Shown here one piece after another: positions 18,801 through 26,837 of a stretch of DNA of 56,440 bases (positions are counted from its first letter, which is position 1; each line of letters starts with the position of its first letter). Both the position numbers and the translations under genes were made by a program. The notes beneath the pieces are model-generated. The model did not search any database. It saw only the letters and a list, made by a program, of their open reading frames with translations, and had not been told where the DNA came from. The DNA comes from Holophagaceae bacterium (GTDB lineage Bacteria > Acidobacteriota > Holophagae > Holophagales > Holophagaceae): contig PLUC01000230.1 in assembly GCA_003165415.1 (NCBI GenBank), positions 1 through 56,440 on the forward strand. Reading direction: 5' to 3'.

Positions 18801-20261
18801 CTGACCCCGGCCCAGCTCCGCACCTGGCTCCGGGAGCTGTGGGCGCGCGGCGCCGCCGGCCTGCCGCAGAGCGACCTGGCCAGGCTGGGGCCGGTCTGGC
18901 CCTGCGCCGTCCCCTGGCTGCAGGCCCAGGCCCCGCCGGAACGGCCTGCCGCGCTCCAGGCCCTGGCCCAGGCCATGGATGCCGCCGTGGCCCAGCCGCC
19001 GCTGCTGGCCCGGCTCACCGGGCCCGGAAGTCCCGACAGCTGGCGCCTCCTGGCGCTGCGCCTGCGCCTGATCCGGGGCGAGACCGCCCAGGCCCTGGCC
19101 CTGGTGGACGGCACCCTGGCCGGCTTGCGCCGGGGCGACCAGCCATCCTGGGAGCCCGCGCCGGAGGCGGAAGAGGACCGGTCCTGGGATCCCCTGGTGG
19201 CGCGGCTCCAGGATTGGCTGCGGCCGTTCCGCGCCGAGGGCCGGGTCCAGGTGGAGGAGCGGTTCCGGGCCTTCCTGGCCGAGCGCCGCCAGCAGGGCCC
19301 GGTGAGCGCCCCCGAGTGGCAGCTCGCGCTCAGGCTCTGCCCCGGGGCCCAGGTCCAGGACCTGCTAAGGGAGATGGACGAAGCCTGGTTCCGGGGCGAA
19401 CTGGAACCGTACCGGCTGCCGGACTTGCTGCCGGCCCTGGCCGCGGCGGCACCCTCGGCGGCCCCGGGCTGGCTGGCCCGGTGCCCCGGGGACCTGAGCT
19501 GGACCGGGACCCGGCGCCGGGCCGGAGTGCTGGCCGCCCTCAAGCAGCCGGCCCAGGCCGGCCGGGCCCTGGTGGAAGCCCGGCGGCGCGCCCTCTGGAC
19601 CGCCCAGGAGGAAGGCCTGGCCTTCCAGTTCTGGCGGCAGTGGATGTTCCCGGTGCCCGCGCCCGGCTACTGGCAGGGCGCCCTGGCCGTGTGGAGCGGC
19701 GCCCAGGCTCTGGGCGCGCGGCTCCAGGGCCACCCCCAGGACATCCTGTCGGCCCGTTCCGCCCTGGAGACCCTAGCCCCCCTGGACCCGGACAGCGCCG
19801 GCCGGGCCACCCTGGTCTTGGGCCAGGACCAGGCCCGGGCCTACGAGGACCGGTCGTTCCTGGAACTCCGGGCGGCCCGGTGGCGGCTGACCGCGCGGCC
19901 AGCGGCGGCGGCGTGGCCAGCCGATCCCAGGTACCTGGTCCGGCTGCTCACCGAGCGCGGGTTCCCGGCCGCGGCCATGGACGCGGCCCTGGCCGACCTG
20001 GCCCGGGCCGACGCCCGCGGCGGGGACGAGCCCGGCGCCCGGGCTTTCCTGGACGTGCTGGCGGAGCGGGGCGCCCCGTCCTTAGATCCCCGAGAACGCA
20101 TGCGTTCTCGGGGGGGCCTGCAGGCCCTGGCGGCGGAGCTGCCGCCCCCGGCCAGGGCCGACCCGTTCAAGCTGGTGGACGGCAGGCCCGCCTCCATCCG
20201 GCCCCGGGACCTCACCTGGGCCATGCTGGCCAACGTGCTGAAGCTGGAGGGTGCGCCATGA
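12867..20261 (+). CDS. giant (2464 aa) TPR/alpha-solenoid-like envelope protein
   Basis: GTG start overlapping the upstream TGA; N-terminal membrane segment, then long Ala/Leu/Arg-rich helical repeats with TPR-like spacing. Confidence 0.7.
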   Translation: MIRRASAWFLAAAVAGFAASVIPWEDLTEGDWLYAAATRFAQVDGHRVHYPTPTAELARLLEAGQDAAALRQLAEAKLALGDRKGALETMRRWAQAQGSQAWAETARWAAAHQEPAAALEAAERALPGLPEEERLDLAEARIQWAQRHPELADPIAMMQARSALYPGDGQALVRWVRALEKAGRLDEAERALAGAQALDPERRLLLSADLRADHGDPRGAFQLLDGAVDRPWSLAFRKAYAARAGAAAPGTWRATLETRFDAPALVRLATWFQGRGQGDAAADLLRQVERRYGQVLGRPDNLLLARLYGEIDAVPEAFQEALAAAHAGTPEQQTRDLASLSRLALRAGGRPLAWGNYNDESYRWVASLDRTPGFWTGAVSFLLTGVAWKETLDRLEDGSMPDRTFATARALAGALAQRAPGDLALPGLRVAIMERHVERGEGQAALDLLPLVETTPLADEARRVALLAAQSAALPRAEEMRLFKARLRYAAPDGSRSPLALAGYKDLLNGAIARLDALDPSHRAALDLSLTELDRMPDAEELWLDLAGRLEGWNLDDDLGPRYQRALDRFQGPGLWAKAARWYARRAYHAQLRQLGAEVAARFRGAALFQRADAAGDLTVAAPGQPGAGRVRMVLWADWVRLKALERFPHSPQVFREASRLVPETVWKQQGDPARAAHVKVVVPDALVQDRRWAVLFADAGVREAWFAEAMRQHSLEAKLEALEAGPGRTPVEDLLLFEGWARLSRFERAAAPADRLAAAYPGDGALAQRALALHRSLNALESSHFEAARALVARTAPALEDPAPLWTELGEMEEERGRPREAVALWGNLLAGEPRDPAKVAELATLLWDYGHDPEALAVVEAGRKAMGRPRFYAFETGVLRENLRDLEGAVREYLDAARPEDPEAASAWYYQDPRSLRRLAQLLARDRVFRLVAQRIQRLAPGSAEDERDLAAFFPLATFEPQDPRAWADDQWIDFLDQPVDPQGRAARRTARSDQRPAQAEAIRRMGDLLLAKVRDMVPRATSQKLLDFAAGQDEFIRDRWSGDRMVVFQDLVMARKAELAPSEEDRVSLEIQRARFLSGNGRMAEADAVWAGLTPRIERLPEGTARIQAEAQRAGYLERGRGIPAAAQEWRRLTARYPWSLGLLEDRLSFLARAGLGEEGRELLEQAAARAGAGYREDLLQRLAKAALEAGDLLRARRAAEQLLGLDGLEDQDRLRAAHVLARLSFQADPGWDALALARLQEPRLKPERRPELYRELARAADLERAPALGLWIETLNRRTEKAWLLDAARSAARAGKGPELLAFFQRQRERSPRDVRWAVAVRDLRRAFHDVPGAIEAAKAAVKLRPDQESLWHDAADILVRADRIREAADFMEGWNRPRPADEGVARFRGELYERAGDAAKALAVEQGALAAFAREAPGRSQELAERRTRAADRLMALGHADLALRLLSPRSDVADLAGTRLSWRDQADLALLTGQFPRLVETRSGDAEFLAAAGAALAERGRPEAREAVQARLAQALFPAGGRPDSAALDRWWPFIGASDLEPGLRAALAQRLLESRPGPWQKAPPFAMVLQTGNELIHPQSSGAVAFREPDLPGLWCRELAREGRGADLLAFIEPRWRELMDRTRGADPLSAATETLPWASWLQDPAVLKVFARAAAARPGMAAELAEVMGSRPLWDRFWALAARRWEPRPLVAALPEQARAAWFRFWEPQPRDPVLQARRRTVEQVGLALGRLLQGVPGAAEDPLVARLRGPRTVGGVLGADARWTWPDFNPGPADQGDDLVLGQGADRGRLPGALWGERPGPAWYVLEALARYRQGDAAAPRLPLVSPEKGGETQRAILAVRLARAMKDLPLALDLAADGPDRDLPWLEAKLSLLVAAGRRQEATGALKAWVRAGQATLTEAGFQNLAGLAGGLGLPGPMACLDPERPVGPAFLAYLQDLAPGDAARFRTGDELSFRAALAERWRGREARLTPAQLRTWLRELWARGAAGLPQSDLARLGPVWPCAVPWLQAQAPPERPAALQALAQAMDAAVAQPPLLARLTGPGSPDSWRLLALRLRLIRGETAQALALVDGTLAGLRRGDQPSWEPAPEAEEDRSWDPLVARLQDWLRPFRAEGRVQVEERFRAFLAERRQQGPVSAPEWQLALRLCPGAQVQDLLREMDEAWFRGELEPYRLPDLLPALAAAAPSAAPGWLARCPGDLSWTGTRRRAGVLAALKQPAQAGRALVEARRRALWTAQEEGLAFQFWRQWMFPVPAPGYWQGALAVWSGAQALGARLQGHPQDILSARSALETLAPLDPDSAGRATLVLGQDQARAYEDRSFLELRAARWRLTARPAAAAWPADPRYLVRLLTERGFPAAAMDAALADLARADARGGDEPGARAFLDVLAERGAPSLDPRERMRSRGGLQALAAELPPPARADPFKLVDGRPASIRPRDLTWAMLANVLKLEGAP
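20088..20113. repeat. 26-bp perfect palindrome inside the giant repeat-protein gene
   Basis: CCCCGAGAACGCATGCGTTCTCGGGG equals its own reverse complement. Confidence 0.9.
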
Positions 20262-21760
20262 GGCCGCTCTGCGCCATCCTGCTGGCCTGTGCCGTCCAGG
20301 CCGCGCCCCTGCCGCTGCCGGAAGCGCCGCTGCGGATCGTCATCCCCGACGCCGCCGCCTTCGACGCCGAGCTGTCCGGGCAGTTCCGCGCCTTCCTGTC
20401 CGGCACCGCCTCCGACCCGGCCACCGCAGCCTGGCGCAAGAGCCGGGTGGGCTCCAAGCTGGAGGACCAGTGGCGGCTCCTGGGCCGGGACCTGCCCTGG
20501 ACCTGGGTGCAGATCGCCCGGCTGCGCCCGCGCCGCATCGGCCTCGCCCTGCTGCAGGTGGGCCACCTGGAGGCGGTCCTGGTGGTGGACACGCCCCTGG
20601 CCCAGTTGCCGTTCAGACTGCCCCGGGGCGCCGCCCGGACCCACCAGGGCGCCGGCTACACCCTGGTGACCCGGGGCGCCGCCGACGGCGGGGGCGACCC
20701 GGACCGGCGCATGGGCCTGGCCTGGGCTCGGCTGGGGACCCGTCTGGTGCTGGCCACCAGCGAGCGCGCCATGCACCTGGCCATCGAGGCGGACCGGGCC
20801 GGGCGCGGCCTGGAACCGTCCCTGCCCGGGCTGGCGGCCATGGAACTGGACCTGGACGCCCTGCGCAAGGACCGCTATTTCAGCCGGGAATTCCCCTTCG
20901 CCCAGGGGCCGGAGACCGGCCTGGTGCGGGCTGCCCTGCGGCGCGAGCCGTCCGGGCTGGTGGAGGTCCGCACCGGCACCGGCGAGCCCCGGGGCGGGGT
21001 CTACCGGTTCGAGGCCGCCCCCTACGCTGCCGCCGGCTGGGAATCCGGCCCGGGCTTCTGGACCGCGTTCCGACGCGGCCTGCTGGAACCTGTGCCCGCC
21101 CCGGAGGACCTGCCCGTACCCGCCCCCGGCCCGCTGCCGGACGCCCGGGCCGGAAGCCCCGACGCCTACGCTGTGGACTTCACCCGGTCCCGCCCCCTGC
21201 CCGGCGCCCCCCCGGGGGAGGAGGCCGACCTGGGCCCCTGGAAGGCCCTGCTGGCCGGGCAGGAGGTCCCTGGCTGGGGCTTCTGCGTCACCGCCGACGG
21301 CGTGCGGCGCATGGCCTTCCCCTGGCCCGAAGCCCTGGACGACGCCTTCCTGGAGCGCTGCCGGGCCACCGCCGCGCGCCGGGCCGGACGGGCCACCGTG
21401 GTCCCGGCGGGCGGGGCCCGGGAGATCCAGGTGGGCCCCGGCCTGCCGGTGCTGGCCCTGAGGCGGGCCGGCCCCCTGCTGTGGGCCGCCCCCAGCGCCC
21501 AGGCCATCCAGGACCTGCCCGAACCCAGGCTCGACCCCGGGCTGGTGCGCTGGGGGCGCGTGGACCTCCGCGCCGTGCGGGGCGAAGCCGGCCGCTGGGC
21601 CCGGGTGGAAGGCCCGGCGCGGCCGGAGACGGTGCGGCCCCTGTCCGACCAGGTGCTGGGACTGCTTGGCTGGATGCCGTCCTTGACCTCCCTGGCGGTG
21701 GAACGGCGCAGGACCGCCGACGGCTGGGAGGAGCGGGTGCAGTTCGGAACCGGGCCGTGA
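20258..21760 (+). CDS. uncharacterised secreted protein
   Basis: ATG overlaps the upstream stop (ATGA); MRPLCAILLACAVQAAPLPLPEAPLRIVIPDAAAFDAEL..., signal peptide; in frame with the long ORF ending 21760. Confidence 0.65.
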   Translation: MRPLCAILLACAVQAAPLPLPEAPLRIVIPDAAAFDAELSGQFRAFLSGTASDPATAAWRKSRVGSKLEDQWRLLGRDLPWTWVQIARLRPRRIGLALLQVGHLEAVLVVDTPLAQLPFRLPRGAARTHQGAGYTLVTRGAADGGGDPDRRMGLAWARLGTRLVLATSERAMHLAIEADRAGRGLEPSLPGLAAMELDLDALRKDRYFSREFPFAQGPETGLVRAALRREPSGLVEVRTGTGEPRGGVYRFEAAPYAAAGWESGPGFWTAFRRGLLEPVPAPEDLPVPAPGPLPDARAGSPDAYAVDFTRSRPLPGAPPGEEADLGPWKALLAGQEVPGWGFCVTADGVRRMAFPWPEALDDAFLERCRATAARRAGRATVVPAGGAREIQVGPGLPVLALRRAGPLLWAAPSAQAIQDLPEPRLDPGLVRWGRVDLRAVRGEAGRWARVEGPARPETVRPLSDQVLGLLGWMPSLTSLAVERRRTADGWEERVQFGTGP

Positions 21761-23478
21761 GCCTGGTCCTGGCGGTCCTGCTGGCCTTGGCCGGTCCGGA
21801 TCCCCGCCTCACCCTCTGGCGGCTGGAGCCCGGCGCCGCCGAAGCAGAGTCTGGCGCCGCCGAGGCGGAGTCCAGCGCTAAGGACCAGCCCCTGGCGGTG
21901 GGTTCGCTGCTGAAGCCGTTCCTGGCCGAGGCCTGGGCCCGGGCCCATCCGGGCGAGCCCTCGCCCCGCTTCCGCTGCGGCCCGGAATCCGGCTGCTGGT
22001 TCCGGCCCGGGCACGGGGAGCTGGGCCTGGCCGGGGCTTTGACCGTGTCCTGCAACACCTATTTCCTGCGCCTGGCCGAGCAGACGCCCCTGGATGTCCT
22101 GGCCGCGACCCTGGCGGCCGAAGGCTTTCAGCCCCGTCCGCAGTCCGCCCGGCAGGCCCTGGGCCTGGGCGGTCCCGACGGCATCCTGACCATCACCCCC
22201 TCAGCCCTCCTGCGCGCCTATGCCCGCCTGGCGGCCGAGCCCTGGCCCGGGGCCGAGCCCATCCGCCGGGAGGTGCTGGCCGGCCTGCGCGAGGCCGCCC
22301 TCACCGGCACCGCCGGCCGCCTGGGCCACCGCGGCTTCTGGGCCAAGACCGGCACCGTCCCGGGGACAGACCCCCTGCACACCACCGGCCTGGCCCTGGC
22401 GGTGAACGACGCCGGCTGGGCCATCCTGGCCCGGCTGCAGCCCGGCCGCGGGGCGGAGGCCGCCCAGGCCCTGGCCGACCCCATCCACCAGTTCCGGCCT
22501 TGGGCCCAGCCCAGCCCGCCACCGCAAAGGGCCACGCGGCCCGCCGTCCCCTGGACCGATCCCGGGGCGAGGGTCCGGGTGCGCCTGTTCGAACTGCTGA
22601 ATCCCCGCGGCTGCCGGGTGCGCAACCTCGGCCCCGGCCCGGTCCTGTGCGGCGACGGCTACCTGGGTCCCGGTGCCGACCGCGAGCTGCGCCCCGGGGA
22701 CAGCGCCGGCCCCGGCCTGCTGGCCGTCACCGACTGCGGAACCGGCCTGGAGCGGCGGTTCCAGGGGGAGGTACGCCGCTCGGCACGGGGGATCATCGCC
22801 CGCATGTCCGCCCGGGAGTATGTCTCCGGGGTCATCGCCGCCGAACTGCCCGGCGACCGCACCTCCCTGCGTCTGGAACTGGGCGCCGCCGTGCTGCGCT
22901 TCCTCGCCCGGGGCCCCCGTTATCCCGACGCCGACGTGGGCGACAGCACCCGCAGCGCCTATTTCACCGGCCGGGGGCCGCGCCCTGTCTGGTCTGCGGG
23001 GCGCCTGGCCCGCACCGAGCCCCAGGACTCCGGCCTGTCCGACCCCGACTGGAACGCCATCTGCGCCGCTGCCCGACTGCCCGGCCCCAGCCAGTGGAGC
23101 AGCGACAACGGCGGCCGCCCCCTGTCGGCCCGGGCGGTGTGGGGCGGCGGGGACGACGATCCCGGCCCCCGGGCCGCCCCCGCCTCCCACGCCTGGAGCC
23201 GCACCTGGAGCGCCGCCCAACTGGAGCAGGCCTTCGGCGCGCCGGTGGACGCCATGGCGGTGGCCAGCGAGGACGGTGTCTGGGTGCTGCGGGTGCGCCA
23301 GGGCGGCCAGAGCCGCAGCTTCAGCTACGACCAGGCCCACCACCTGCTGGCCCGGGTCCTGGGCTGGGGCGCGCTGCCCAGCCCGGCGGACACGGTGGAG
23401 CCGGTGCCGGGCGGATTCAGGGCCGCGGGGGTGGGCCTGGGCCACCGGGTGGGGTTGTCCCTGAATCCTGCCCCTTGA
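21757..23478 (+). CDS. PBP-transpeptidase-like domain fused to a SpoIID-like domain
   Basis: GTG start overlapping the upstream TGA; SLLK (SxxK), SCN (SxN) and KTGT motifs, then ARMSAREYVSGVIAAELPGDR...DADVGDSTRSAYFTGRGP resembling SpoIID/LytB. Confidence 0.75.
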   Translation: MSLVLAVLLALAGPDPRLTLWRLEPGAAEAESGAAEAESSAKDQPLAVGSLLKPFLAEAWARAHPGEPSPRFRCGPESGCWFRPGHGELGLAGALTVSCNTYFLRLAEQTPLDVLAATLAAEGFQPRPQSARQALGLGGPDGILTITPSALLRAYARLAAEPWPGAEPIRREVLAGLREAALTGTAGRLGHRGFWAKTGTVPGTDPLHTTGLALAVNDAGWAILARLQPGRGAEAAQALADPIHQFRPWAQPSPPPQRATRPAVPWTDPGARVRVRLFELLNPRGCRVRNLGPGPVLCGDGYLGPGADRELRPGDSAGPGLLAVTDCGTGLERRFQGEVRRSARGIIARMSAREYVSGVIAAELPGDRTSLRLELGAAVLRFLARGPRYPDADVGDSTRSAYFTGRGPRPVWSAGRLARTEPQDSGLSDPDWNAICAAARLPGPSQWSSDNGGRPLSARAVWGGGDDDPGPRAAPASHAWSRTWSAAQLEQAFGAPVDAMAVASEDGVWVLRVRQGGQSRSFSYDQAHHLLARVLGWGALPSPADTVEPVPGGFRAAGVGLGHRVGLSLNPAP

Positions 23479-24220
23479 AACCGGTGCGGGAGCCCGGCGG
23501 GAGCGCCCCATCCAGGCCCTCCAGGGTCTGGAGGACCACGTCCAGATAGGCATTCTGGACGTCCAGGAAATCAAGGTGGACGGCGGCGGTTGCCCCGGCC
23601 CGCGCCAGCAGGGCTTCCACCTCCCGGCAGTCCTCCAGCGCGGCGTCGCGGCAGGCAGCAGCCTCTTCCGGCTTTGCCGGCTTGGCCTTGCGGAGCCACC
23701 ATTCGCCATTGCTGGTCCAGTTCATGGCCGAGGCCAAGCCCAGGCGCACCAGGCCCTGGATCGCCAGGGCGTCAGCTTCCTGGTTCCGGATGGTGCCGAC
23801 CCCGAGCGCTTTTTCCGCCTTGGCCCGGCACAGGTTCACCACCGCCAGCCGCCTGGGCGAGTGGGGGTGGACCCGGTGCCGGCCCCGTTCCAGGTGCAGG
23901 TCGCGTTTCCGGGAATAGAATCCGGCCTCCGTCCAGGCCGCCCGGGCTTCCGCCCGCCGGAGGTTGGCCCTGGCCAGCATCAATTGCCCTTCGGCCTCGG
24001 CCCACTGATCCCAGCAGCCTTCCGCTCCGGCCGCCCTGGCCAGGGCCGCGTCGCAGGCCGCCATGGCCGCCTGGACCCGGAGCTGGTTCTGGCGCACCCG
24101 GTGTTCCCACTCCGCCACCTCCTGTTTCCCGACGGGCAGAAGGGCGAGTGGGTCCATGGCCAGCCCCGGCAGGACCGAAGTCAGGATGCCGGCCAACGAC
24201 CAGGACCAGCGGCTTCCCAT
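23417..24220 (-). CDS. hypothetical helical secreted protein (TolC-like character)
   Basis: Signal peptide MGSRWSWSLAGILTSVLPGLA; RBS ggaggtgagcc; long helical content; overlaps the convergent upstream gene by ~60 bp. Confidence 0.5.
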   Translation of the reverse strand: MGSRWSWSLAGILTSVLPGLAMDPLALLPVGKQEVAEWEHRVRQNQLRVQAAMAACDAALARAAGAEGCWDQWAEAEGQLMLARANLRRAEARAAWTEAGFYSRKRDLHLERGRHRVHPHSPRRLAVVNLCRAKAEKALGVGTIRNQEADALAIQGLVRLGLASAMNWTSNGEWWLRKAKPAKPEEAAACRDAALEDCREVEALLARAGATAAVHLDFLDVQNAYLDVVLQTLEGLDGALPPGSRTGFKGQDSGTTPPGGPGPPPRP

Positions 24221-24359
24221 GGCTCACCTCCGACGGCGCGTATCCCGCCCTGTCCACCCAGTGCCGGTAACGCCCCGGATGGATTCAAGAAAGCGCAGGT
24301 GATTTCGTAACGACACCTAATACCCTCCTCCCGACGACTGGGCGGGCATCCTCACGATC

Positions 24360-24977
24360 ATGCAGAATACCAACCGGGCCAGCGGGGTGGGCTACAACCT
24401 GGCCACCAGCGTCCACGCCGACACCGAGAAGAGCTCCATCGCGGTGTTCGCGTTCCAGAACCCCGGCGGTTCGGCCCTCACCACCCTCATCCCGTCCATC
24501 TCGGGCTACACCGTGGATCTGCCCAGCAACAGCCTCACGCTCCAGGGCAGCTTCGGTTCCGGTCAGGGCATCGTGACCCTGGACGACGATTCCCTGACGG
24601 TCAACTCATGGTCGAACAGCACCATCACCACCGTCCTGCCCTCGGCCAGCACGGGCAAGCTGCAGGTATACAGTCCCCTGTCCCTGAAGAGCAACAAGTT
24701 CCCGTACACCGAACCCAACTCCTGGATCGGCACCTGGGCCGGCTCGGTGAGTTCCTCCTGCGGCTACTACTCCGGGCCGCTCACCATCACCATCTCCTCC
24801 ACCGGCGGCGATGGCCTTCAGTTCGCGCTGAGCGGGGGTTTCCCAGGCTACGCCGGCACCTGGTCGGGAAACATCGCCTACTCGTCCGACAACTCGGTGG
24901 TGTTCACCCTCTCCGGCAACACCATGTCCGCTGTGGAGAGCAATTCCTGCCAGGATGGAACCTATCACCGGCAATGA
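24360..24977 (+). pseudogene. probable N-terminally truncated secreted beta-rich protein
   Basis: Reading frame opens just after an in-frame stop with YPPPDDWAGILTIMQNTNRASG..., which looks like mid-protein sequence; no RBS or signal peptide visible. Confidence 0.45.
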
Positions 24978-25013
24978 GCTGATTCCGCCGGTTCCCAAGA
25001 GCCAAGGGGGAGC

Positions 25014-25898
25014 ATGCCTGTAAGCGCCGCCAGCGGAGACGGGGGGCCTCGGCCCCGGGACCTGGTCCGGCTCCACCTCGCGGTAGCGGGCTTCGGCTTC
25101 GCGGGGGTCTTCGGCAAGCTGATCGGGTTCGGGCCGGCGGCCATCGTGGCGGGGCGGGCCGCCTTCGCGGCCCTGGCCATCGCCCTGGCCCTGGTGCTGG
25201 GGGGCAGGGCGGGGGCGATCCTCCCCCGGGGCGGCCGGGAGCGGTTCGGCCTGGGCCTGGGCCTGCTCCTGGCGGTGCACTGGTGGACCTTCTTCCAGGC
25301 GGTGCAGGTGGCCACGGTGGGCATCGCCCTGGTGAGCTTCTCCACCGCGCCCATCCTCCTGCTGGCCATGGAAGCCCTCCGCCGCCGCCGGTGGCCGGGG
25401 CTCCGTCCCGCCCTGGCGAGCCTGCTGGCCCTGGTGGGGGTCCTGGTCATCGCGCCCTCGCTGCGCTGGTCGGACGCGAGCGTGCGGGGCATGGCCTGGG
25501 GCATGGCCTCGGGCGGGACCTACGCCCTCCTGGTGCTGCTGAACCGGCCGCTGGTGGCGGAGGGCTCCCCCTGGCGCCTGGCCCTGTGGCAGAACGCCGT
25601 GGCCGCCCTGGTGCTCAGCCCCGCCCTGGTCTCGCTGCCCCGGCGTCCGGCCCTTGGGGAATGGGGGCTGATGGCGCTGCTGGGCGTGGTCTTCACCGCC
25701 GGCACCCACGGCCTGTTCCTGCGCAGCATCCGCACGGTGAAGGCCCACCTCGCTGTGCTCACCTGCACCCTGGAGCCCGCCTACGGCATGGCCGCCGCGG
25801 CGGTGATCCTGGGGGAGCGGCCCGCCGCCCGCACCCTCCTGGGCGCCGCGCTGATCGCCGCCGCCGTGGTCATGGAGCACCGGGGCGAAGCCGGGTGA
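25014..25898 (+). CDS. EamA/DMT family transporter
   Basis: 294 aa, ~10 hydrophobic segments; TVGIALVSFSTAPILLLAMEAL and EPAYGMAAAAVILGERPAARTLLGAALIAAAVV. Confidence 0.88.
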   Translation: MPVSAASGDGGPRPRDLVRLHLAVAGFGFAGVFGKLIGFGPAAIVAGRAAFAALAIALALVLGGRAGAILPRGGRERFGLGLGLLLAVHWWTFFQAVQVATVGIALVSFSTAPILLLAMEALRRRRWPGLRPALASLLALVGVLVIAPSLRWSDASVRGMAWGMASGGTYALLVLLNRPLVAEGSPWRLALWQNAVAALVLSPALVSLPRRPALGEWGLMALLGVVFTAGTHGLFLRSIRTVKAHLAVLTCTLEPAYGMAAAAVILGERPAARTLLGAALIAAAVVMEHRGEAG

Positions 25899-25946
25899 TC
25901 AGGGTCCAGTTCGCGGAAGGTGAGGACCCATTCGTCGGAGACTCGC

Positions 25947-26837
25947 CTAGGTCGTTTGCCGAAGAAGTATGTCCAGAAACGCCTTGACCAGTTTGCTGTC
26001 CTGGTCTGCCAGGGTGAACGCCACCAGGCTTGTTTCCGAGGCCATGTCCGCGATCGGGATGAAAGCAACGTCAGATCGGGTGTTTACCGCAAGAGAGGCG
26101 GGAATCAATGTGAAACCGAGTCCAGCGGCCACAAGTCCCATGGCCGCATGCACCTCGTTGGCCACCTGGCCAATCTGGGGCCTGAAGCCAGCCTTCATCA
26201 TCATGGGCAGCAGGTCCTGGGAATGTCGGATGCACGGATCCTTGGGGTAGTGGATAAAGGGGGTGGCCAACAGATCGGGGAGATTGATCAAAGGCCTTTC
26301 AGCAAGGGGATGATTCCCCGGCAACACCATAAGGAAAGGCTCTTTGCTCAGGAGGGTTTGAGCCAGATCTTCGGGGCATTCGAAAGAAGTGTAGAAGCGC
26401 GAGAGCCCCAGGTGGATTCGGCCGTTGCGCAACTGCTCGGGTTGTTCATCTGTTTGCAGTTGCAAAAGATCAATCTTCACATCGGGGAACACGGCACTGA
26501 AGGCTCTGACGGCGGTGGGCAGAAGCGAACACATCGTGGACGTGATGAAACCTATGCTGATCCATCCATGCAGACCTGTCGCGAGTCCACGCGCCTCTTC
26601 CTCCAATCGGGCGCCTTGCCTCAAAAGATCCTTGGCGCGAGGGAACACGAATTTCCCCAGAGTGGTGAGTTCCCACGGCCGTGTTTTCCGATCGAACAGG
26701 GCTCCGCCCAGTTCGTCTTCGAGTTGAGCAATCTGCATGGTGATAGCGGTCGGAGCGACAAAAAGATGCTTTGCCGCCTGCACGATGTTTCCGGCGTCGA
26801 CAACTTCGCAAAAATACTTGATTTGCCGCGAGTTCAT
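25947..26837 (-). CDS. LysR family transcriptional regulator
   Basis: MNSRQIKYFCEVVDAGNIVQAAKHLFVAPTAITMQIAQLEDELGGALFDRKTRPWELTTLGK is a LysR HTH. Confidence 0.9.
   Translation of the reverse strand: MNSRQIKYFCEVVDAGNIVQAAKHLFVAPTAITMQIAQLEDELGGALFDRKTRPWELTTLGKFVFPRAKDLLRQGARLEEEARGLATGLHGWISIGFITSTMCSLLPTAVRAFSAVFPDVKIDLLQLQTDEQPEQLRNGRIHLGLSRFYTSFECPEDLAQTLLSKEPFLMVLPGNHPLAERPLINLPDLLATPFIHYPKDPCIRHSQDLLPMMMKAGFRPQIGQVANEVHAAMGLVAAGLGFTLIPASLAVNTRSDVAFIPIADMASETSLVAFTLADQDSKLVKAFLDILLRQTT

Noticed and set aside
17477-21760. 1427-aa plus-strand ORF overlapping the giant gene
   Set aside because: The part before 20258 is a shadow frame of the GC-rich repeat gene (G/P/A/R-rich, low complexity); only 20258..21760 reads as real protein.
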